Positions 59,166-64,000 of a stretch of 64,000 nt of DNA are shown piece by piece. The stretch lies in the NCBI GenBank assembly GCA_017934745.1, contig JAGBIY010000009.1:95725-159724 (forward strand), in the 5' to 3' direction. Source of the DNA: Treponema sp. Its GTDB lineage: Bacteria > Spirochaetota > Spirochaetia > Treponematales > Treponemataceae. The position numbers were made by a program, and so were the translations under genes. Below the pieces are notes generated by a model. That model did not search any database. It was given only the letters and a program-made list of their open reading frames with translations, and had not been told where the DNA came from. Positions within the stretch are counted from its first letter, which is position 1; each line of letters starts with the position of its first letter.

Positions 59166-60503
59166 ATGTATTTTAAAAGAAAAGCTTATGAAAGGCTTGT
59201 AGACTGGAAAAAAAATTACGCAGATAAATATGCCGTTCTTCTTGAGGGTGCTCGCCGAGTCGGTAAGTCTACAATTGCAGAACAGTTCGCAAAGAACGAA
59301 TACAAGTCATATATTCTGATTGATTTTTCAAATGAGACAAAGGAAGTTCTTGCATGTTTTGATGACATAAGTGAGCTTGACACTTTTTTTCTTCGCTTAC
59401 AGACCCTAAAGAAAACTAACCTTTACGAGCATGAATCAGTCATCATATTTGATGAAATACAGCTTTTCCCTAAAGCTCGTCAGGCAATCAAGCATCTTGT
59501 TAAGGATGGGCGCTACCACTATATCGAAACGGGTTCTTTGATTTCAATCAAGAAAAATGTAAAGGACATTTTAATTCCATCGGAAGAAATGAAAATTTCT
59601 GTTTACCCGATGGATTATGAAGAATTCTGTGACGCAACAAAAAGCAATTATTCTATTTTGGAAAAAGTGTATCAAAGCAAGAAAAGCCTTGGGCAAGAGA
59701 TAAACAGAAAACTTATGCGGGACCTACGAATTTATATGGCAGTGGGTGGAATGCCACAGGCTGTTGAAGCCTATGCAGATGGCTTAAATTTTACAGCAAT
59801 CGATCAGATAAAACGACAGATAATTGCCCTTTATGAGGATGATTTTAAAAAGCTTGACTCATCTGGAGAAATGTCCGCAATTTACCATGCAATTCCGGCA
59901 CAGCTTTCAAAAGGAATAAAGCGATTCCGCCTTGCAAGTGCTACAGGAAGAAGAAGAACTTCAAAAACAGACAAACTGATATATGATTTGATTGATTCTA
60001 AAACTGTACTGCCTTCATATAACACAACAGATCCAAAAGTGAGTCTTTCGCTTACAAAAGATTTGGAAAGCTACAAGCTATATCTTGCTGATACAGGACT
60101 TTTCATAACCTTGATGTTCATAGACAGGCCTTCTGTTGAAAATGAAATTTATGCAAAACTTTTGTCTGACAAGCTTCCTGCAAATCTTGGATATTTATAT
60201 GAGAATCTTGTTGCCCAGATGATAAGGGCAGCAGGGCGGGAACTTTACTATCATACATGGGAAAAAAAAGGAAGCACACATTACTTTGAAATTGATTTTT
60301 TGATTTCGGATGGTTCTAAGGTAAGCCCCGTTGAAGTAAAATCCTCCGCGACAGGAAAACATGAATCAATTACAGAATTCAGAATAAAATATTCAAAACA
60401 TGTAAAAGATTCCTATATTATTTCACAAAAAGACATCGAAAAAAAAGATGGCATAAACTTTTTGCCGGTATATATGACTCCATTTTTAATGGCAAATAAT
60501 TAG
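59166..60503 (+). CDS. AAA_14/DUF4143 ATPase, copy 2
   Basis: 445 residues, same family as the gene at 57155 but a distinct lineage. Walker A is GARRVGKSTIAEQFA, Walker B is ESVIIFDEIQLFPKA, and IETGSLISIK replaces the SGS motif. The C-terminal region (HYFEIDFLISDGSKVSPVEVKSS) has the D...E-x-K pattern. AT-rich, with a TATAAT-like stretch upstream (TATTATAAT near 59130). Two such genes flanking a metY duplication suggest this is an insertion hot spot between metY and bioB. Confidence 0.9.
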   Translation: MYFKRKAYERLVDWKKNYADKYAVLLEGARRVGKSTIAEQFAKNEYKSYILIDFSNETKEVLACFDDISELDTFFLRLQTLKKTNLYEHESVIIFDEIQLFPKARQAIKHLVKDGRYHYIETGSLISIKKNVKDILIPSEEMKISVYPMDYEEFCDATKSNYSILEKVYQSKKSLGQEINRKLMRDLRIYMAVGGMPQAVEAYADGLNFTAIDQIKRQIIALYEDDFKKLDSSGEMSAIYHAIPAQLSKGIKRFRLASATGRRRTSKTDKLIYDLIDSKTVLPSYNTTDPKVSLSLTKDLESYKLYLADTGLFITLMFIDRPSVENEIYAKLLSDKLPANLGYLYENLVAQMIRAAGRELYYHTWEKKGSTHYFEIDFLISDGSKVSPVEVKSSATGKHESITEFRIKYSKHVKDSYIISQKDIEKKDGINFLPVYMTPFLMANN

Positions 60504-60546
60504 AAAAAGCCGCCCGAAAGTTCTCTCACGATGACTTCCGGGCGGC
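60503..60546 (-). terminator. Terminator after bioB
   Basis: gccgcccgaaag pairs with cttccgggcggc (one mismatch) and a T-run on the minus strand follows. It lies about 50 bp beyond the bioB stop, between converging genes. Confidence 0.75.
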
Positions 60547-60595
60547 GGCGTTGTGTCTATTGTCGCCTGCGTTTCTTTGAATGTGGCACTTACCG

Positions 60596-61642
60596 TCACG
60601 CGCAAGTGGAGTCACAACCGCAGCCAGAGTCACAGCCGCAGGAACTGCCGCAGCAGCTGTCCCCGCAGACCGTGCCGTATCTCGGCTCCACGTCCCTGCC
60701 CATTTCCGAAAGCATTTTCTTGTCGGCCTCGATTGTGCTTCCGGTGGTCGTGAGCATATTCCCCGTTATCGTGGCGGAACAGCCGGACTCGAACGCCCTG
60801 CGGCCGTTTTCGGAGAGCAGTTTTCTTCCAGCCGCCAATCTTATGTTCGCCTCCGGGTTCACGAATCGGAACATGGCGAGAGTGCGGAGAATCTCGTCTT
60901 CGGAAAGGTGCGGCTGATTTTCGAGCGGAGTGCCCGGAATCGCCATCAGGGCGTTTATCGGAATCGAGCGGATTTTCAATTCGCTCAAGGTCAGCGCCAT
61001 GTCGATTCTGTCGTCGAATGTCTCGCCCATGCCTATTATGCCGCCGGAGCAGACGCAGAAGCCTTCCTCCTGCGCGGTCTTTATCGTATCGATTTTCATG
61101 TCGAACGTGTGCGTCGTGCAGATGTTGGGGAAATTTCTCCTGGAAGTCTCGATGTTGTTGTGGTAGCTCGTCACCCCGGCTTCCTTAAGCCGCCTGAACT
61201 GCTCCCTCGTCAAAAGCCCCATCGAGGCGCAGAGGTTGATTTTCAGCTCGCTCTTCATCCTTCTGTAGCATGAAAGAGCCTTCTCGAAGTCCTCGCCGCT
61301 CAAAGCCCTGCCGGCAGTGACCAAGGCGAACCTGTCCACGCCCTCTTCCTGGTTGCGCTTCGCCTCGGTTACAATCTTGTCCTCGTCCAGGAACGGATAG
61401 ACTTCGCAGCTCGTGTTGTTGTGCGCGCTCTGTGCGCAGTAGCGGCAGTTCTCCGGGCACTTTCCGCTCCTCGCGTTGATTATCGTGCACAAGTCCACCT
61501 TGCCGCCGCAAAAGTGCCTGCGGATTCTGTCGGCTCCTTTTGTCAGCGCGTCCAAATCCACCGTCTTGAAAAATTCCAGATTGTCCGCGCGCGAAAGCCT
61601 TTTTCCTCCGATGATTTCCGTCGCCAATCTTTCCAAATCCAT
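60596..61642 (-). CDS. bioB: Biotin synthase with Cys-rich C-terminal tail
   Basis: About 348-residue radical SAM enzyme inserting sulfur into dethiobiotin. The 4Fe-4S ligands are Cys62, Cys66 and Cys69 in CPENCRYCAQSAH. INLCASMGL, YHNNIETSRRNFPNICTTHTF, GIIGMGETFDDR, PINALMAIPGTPLE and GNMLTTTGS are all canonical. The last ~20 residues (CGDSCCGSSCGCDSGCGCDS then TCA) are an unusual Gly/Cys-rich tail with nine cysteines. The ATG at 61642 has GGGGG nine bases upstream; the ATG at 61648 and longer starts are less favoured. No other bio genes are nearby. Confidence 0.93.
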   Translation of the reverse strand: MDLERLATEIIGGKRLSRADNLEFFKTVDLDALTKGADRIRRHFCGGKVDLCTIINARSGKCPENCRYCAQSAHNNTSCEVYPFLDEDKIVTEAKRNQEEGVDRFALVTAGRALSGEDFEKALSCYRRMKSELKINLCASMGLLTREQFRRLKEAGVTSYHNNIETSRRNFPNICTTHTFDMKIDTIKTAQEEGFCVCSGGIIGMGETFDDRIDMALTLSELKIRSIPINALMAIPGTPLENQPHLSEDEILRTLAMFRFVNPEANIRLAAGRKLLSENGRRAFESGCSATITGNMLTTTGSTIEADKKMLSEMGRDVEPRYGTVCGDSCCGSSCGCDSGCGCDSTCA

Positions 61643-61806
61643 TTTCATATTCCCCCTGAAAAAATGCCGTTCTTCGAGAAAAAATCCCAAAAACGAAAGA
61701 TGAGAGATTGTAAACCAAAAGTCAGAAAGAATAAAGTTGACAATAAGTTTCTTGCAATTGAAACTTCCGTTGGCTCAAAAACGCAGAATAAAACACATTC
61801 GGGCAT

Positions 61807-61836
61807 AAAAAAAGCAGCTCTTTTCAGAACTGCTTT
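61807..61836 (-). terminator. Terminator after tRNA-Val
   Basis: agcag pairs with ctgct around an A-rich loop, followed by seven T residues on the minus strand, a few bases past the tRNA 3' end. Confidence 0.75.
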
Positions 61837-61841
61837 TCAGT

Positions 61842-61915
61842 TGCGGAATAGTAGACTCGAACTACTGACCCCCACGATGTCAACGTGATGCTCTAACCAA
61901 CTGAGCTAACCCCGC
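61842..61915 (-). tRNA. tRNA-Val (anticodon GAC)
   Basis: 74-nt cloverleaf. The acceptor stem is GCGGGGT with ATTCCGC plus discriminator A. The D-arm is GCTC...GAGC, the anticodon stem is TCACG/CGTGG with loop TTGACAT (anticodon GAC), and the T-arm is AGTAG-TTCGAGT-CTACT. CCA is not encoded. An intrinsic terminator follows directly. It stands alone between bioB and the aquaporin gene. Confidence 0.95.
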
Positions 61916-62048
61916 ATGTCTCACTCGAAGTGATGTATAGAAATATATCAGAAGCAGATTTTTGCGTCAACAGCTTTTTATTAAATTTACAAAAATTTCG
62001 CTATTTTTTTCAAAGTGCTGTATACTTGAAAAACAAGGAGCATGAAAC

Positions 62049-62717
62049 ATGGAATCTTTAAAAAAATGTTTTGCTGAATTCATCGGGACCTTCGTACTCG
62101 TGTTCTTCGGATGCGGAACGGCGGTCGTCTCTGGATGCGCCGCAGGAAACGCAGGCCACTTGATTACCGCGCTGGCGTTCGGGCTTGTCATTGTCGCGAT
62201 GGCGTACTCGGTCGGGAACGTGTCGGGATGCCACGTGAATCCGGCTGTCTCAATCGGCTGCCTCGTCGCAGGAAGGATGACGCTCAAGGACTTCGCCCTC
62301 TACATCGTCGCGCAGTTCGTCGGAGCGATAGCGGGGGCCGCGGCACTCAAGGCTGTGCTTTCTTCAAACCCCGCATGGACAGGTCTTGGAACGAACAACG
62401 CCGCGCTCGGAACGGGAGTGTCGATTGTCGTGGAAATCATCCTCACATGCGTCTTCGTCTTCACGATTCTCGGAGTCACTTCGCCGAAAGAGAGCCACGG
62501 CTCGTTCGGAGGACTCGTCATCGGCTTGACGCTCACGCTCATCCATCTTCTCGGAATCCCTTTCACCGGAACGTCGGTCAATCCGGCACGCTCGTTCGGC
62601 CCTGCGCTGATTGCAGGCGGCGACGCTCTCTCATGTGTGTGGATTTTCGTCCTGGCCCCGCTCATCGGCGGCGCGTTGGCGGCTGTCCTGTACAAGGCCG
62701 TCGAACTCAAGAAATGA
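62049..62717 (+). CDS. aqpZ: Aquaporin (AqpZ-type water channel)
   Basis: 222-residue six-helix major intrinsic protein with both NPA boxes (HVNPAVS at 62-68 and SVNPARS in the second half). The pore-filter residues look water-selective: His in LIHLLGIPF and Arg after the second NPA, with FTGTSVNP typical of AqpZ and not GlpF. An AAGGAG-type site precedes the ATG. No glycerol genes are adjacent, which supports a water channel role in osmotic adaptation. Confidence 0.93.
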   Translation: MESLKKCFAEFIGTFVLVFFGCGTAVVSGCAAGNAGHLITALAFGLVIVAMAYSVGNVSGCHVNPAVSIGCLVAGRMTLKDFALYIVAQFVGAIAGAAALKAVLSSNPAWTGLGTNNAALGTGVSIVVEIILTCVFVFTILGVTSPKESHGSFGGLVIGLTLTLIHLLGIPFTGTSVNPARSFGPALIAGGDALSCVWIFVLAPLIGGALAAVLYKAVELKK

Positions 62718-62785
62718 CAGGAAGTTGGAGAGAACGGCTTCTTCTATAAGTGAAAATGAATTCTAGACTTGTTCTAGGTTCTTTG

Positions 62786-62822
62786 GACCAGGCTTCGGGT
62801 GGGAAGTCTGGCCCTTTTTTTT
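62786..62822 (+). terminator. Terminator after aquaporin gene
   Basis: ccaggctt pairs with aagtctgg (one G-T) around gggtggg-type loop bases and is followed by eight T residues. Confidence 0.8.
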
Positions 62823-62930
62823 CGTCCGAAAAAGCTGAAAGCGGACATATTGAAAATTATTACCACCTAAATTCGGAATTTATGATTTATAATGAAACCG
62901 GATTTATTTTTTTTTCAGGAGGAAGTAAAA

Positions 62931-63704
62931 ATGAAAAATTATTTTGACTTGAGCGGACAGGTCGCAGTCGTCACAGGTTGCTCCACAGGATTGGGCGTGC
63001 AGATGGCCAAGGCTCTCGCCAACCAGGGCGCGAAAATCGTGGCGATCGCCCGCAGAAAGGAGAAGATAGACGAAGTCGCATCAGAAATCGCGAAGGATTT
63101 CGGAGTGGAGACGCTCGCGATTCCGTGCGACATAACGGACACGGACAAAGTGAACGCGGCAATCGATGAAGTCGTCAAGAAATTCGGCCGAATCGACATT
63201 CTCATAAACAACGCTGGAACTGGCGCGGTGGCTCCTGCCGAGGACATCACGGACGAGCAGTTCAACGGAGAGCTGAACGTGGATTTGGGCGGAACGTTCA
63301 AAGTCGCGCGCGCGGTGGCGAAGAAGGCCATGATTCCTGCGAAATACGGCAGAATCATCAACATTGCGTCGATGTACGGACTCGTGGGAAACAAGGTCGC
63401 ACCATGCTCACCGTACCACGCGGCGAAGGGCGGCGTCGTGAACCTCACGCGCGGACTTGCTTCCGAGTGGGGAAAGTACAACATCAACGTGAACGCGATT
63501 TGCCCCGGCTACTTCTACTCGCCTCTCACAAAGGAGACGCTCGACTCGGACTTCTTCCAGCAGAACGCGAAGACGATGATTCCGTTGAGCCGCTACGGAA
63601 ACGAGGGAGAGCTTGATTCAGCCGCAATCTTCCTCTCAAGCCCGGCATCGAGCTACGTCACAGGCGTGATTCTTCCTGTTGACGGCGGATACACGACGAT
63701 GTAA
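62931..63704 (+). CDS. Short-chain dehydrogenase/reductase (gluconate 5-dehydrogenase-like)
   Basis: 257-residue classical SDR. The cofactor loop is TGCSTGLG (Rossmann GxxxGxG), then NNAG near residue 90, the Ser-Tyr-Lys set in INIASMYG and YHAAKGG, and the C-terminal PVDGGYTTM. Overall it resembles gluconate 5-dehydrogenase or 2-deoxy-gluconate dehydrogenase types, so a sugar-acid substrate is plausible, but SDR specificity cannot be read from this. AGGAGG lies eight bases before the ATG at 62931. A longer frame from 62892 is rejected. Confidence 0.9.
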   Translation: MKNYFDLSGQVAVVTGCSTGLGVQMAKALANQGAKIVAIARRKEKIDEVASEIAKDFGVETLAIPCDITDTDKVNAAIDEVVKKFGRIDILINNAGTGAVAPAEDITDEQFNGELNVDLGGTFKVARAVAKKAMIPAKYGRIINIASMYGLVGNKVAPCSPYHAAKGGVVNLTRGLASEWGKYNINVNAICPGYFYSPLTKETLDSDFFQQNAKTMIPLSRYGNEGELDSAAIFLSSPASSYVTGVILPVDGGYTTM

Positions 63705-63741
63705 ATCCAAGAACCGGTTGTTCATTCAACAAAAAACTTAA

Positions 63742-63792
63742 AACCTGCCCAAAATGAGGGGAACACTTCAGATTGGGCAGGTTCTTTTTTTC
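63742..63792 (+). terminator. Terminator after SDR gene
   Basis: aacctgcccaa pairs with ttgggcaggtt and is followed by C and seven T residues. Confidence 0.88.
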
Positions 63793-63863
63793 ATGCGGAA
63801 ATCCACAAAGGCAAACTATCTTTCACTTTTTCTCTTCATTCAGATATTATTCTCATCATAAAA

Positions 63864-64000
63864 GGGCGAAAGTCGAGTTTTCACAGAGCAATGGCAGAAA
63901 CGAGCGGAAGCGGGGTTCCGTCCATCAAAACACTCAGCCACCGCGAAGCGGTACTGCCGTTTTGATGGACGGGTTCCCGCTGGGAGCTTGTTTCTGCAAC
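63864..64000 (-). repeat. Long hairpin repeat, copy F (cut by window edge)
   Basis: Reverse orientation like copy A. Visible parts: outer arm gggcgaaagtcgagtttt, then gcagaaac, gtccatcaaaac/gttttgatggac and the accgc hairpin. The last outer arm lies beyond the window. Confidence 0.88.

Noticed and set aside
57155-60503. Insertion sequence carrying the AAA_14 ATPases
   Set aside because: No transposase, integrase or terminal inverted repeat with target duplication of the usual size was found; only the metY-tail duplication marks the insertion.
1-64000. CRISPR array
   Set aside because: No series of regularly spaced short direct repeats and no cas genes were seen; the repeats present are dispersed palindromes.

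Overview
The window reads as a bacterial chromosome segment, most likely from a host-associated Treponema or close spirochaete relative. That assignment is an inference. It rests on a protein resembling a conserved spirochaete family (46795-48519), many MKKIF-type exported proteins with a SUMF1-domain member, a propeller-cyclase receptor, and a mix of GC-rich housekeeping genes with AT-rich accessory genes. No 16S rRNA or other taxonomic marker is present.

Layout. 1-8442 is mostly metabolic: a 5'-truncated nagZ, deoD, a two-gene chromate-type transporter, malQ, a SulP anion transporter and an ankyrin-like protein. 8587-17126 is an accessory island: an orphan BrnA-like antitoxin, Xre regulators, a PD-(D/E)XK protein, an exported PoNe-like nuclease toxin with its PoNi immunity gene, a RelB/YafQ pair, an ATPase and a HipA-like kinase. 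A MATE exporter with a structured leader follows. 20020-23475 holds a compact unit: an AAA+ ATPase, three small proteins sharing the C-terminal motif AFGDKDMIV, a DUF1232 membrane protein and a tandem zinc-ribbon protein. A broken HigB/HigA module sits between two copies of a 32-bp repeat just after it. 24092-29500 encodes a signalling cluster (periplasmic amide/urea-type binding lipoprotein, sensor-cyclase, phosphoesterase, YwlG). 30048-35768 encodes four exported proteins, three of which share a short conserved leader.

35878-41333 is a second polymorphic-toxin operon: an OmpA-like anchored protein, a large MORN-repeat protein ending in a nuclease domain, a likely immunity protein and an exported papain-like protein. 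It is divergent from an Xre regulator and a Phd/RelE module. 42674-57030 returns to core functions (argS, GH105, pgeF, leuB, pyrE, cimA, queD, metY). 57155-60503 holds two AT-rich AAA_14 ATPases between core genes, with a duplicated metY tail marking an insertion. bioB, tRNA-Val, an aquaporin and an SDR close the window.

Throughout, mostly just after stop codons, there are six copies (plus two fragments) of a ~160-bp interrupted palindrome. Its stems change sequence but keep pairing, which points to selection for a folded structure. With the AAA+/AFGDKDMIV operon and the signal-peptide-bearing toxin loci, this is the most likely undescribed biology here. No CRISPR array, rRNA operon, transposase or integrase was seen.
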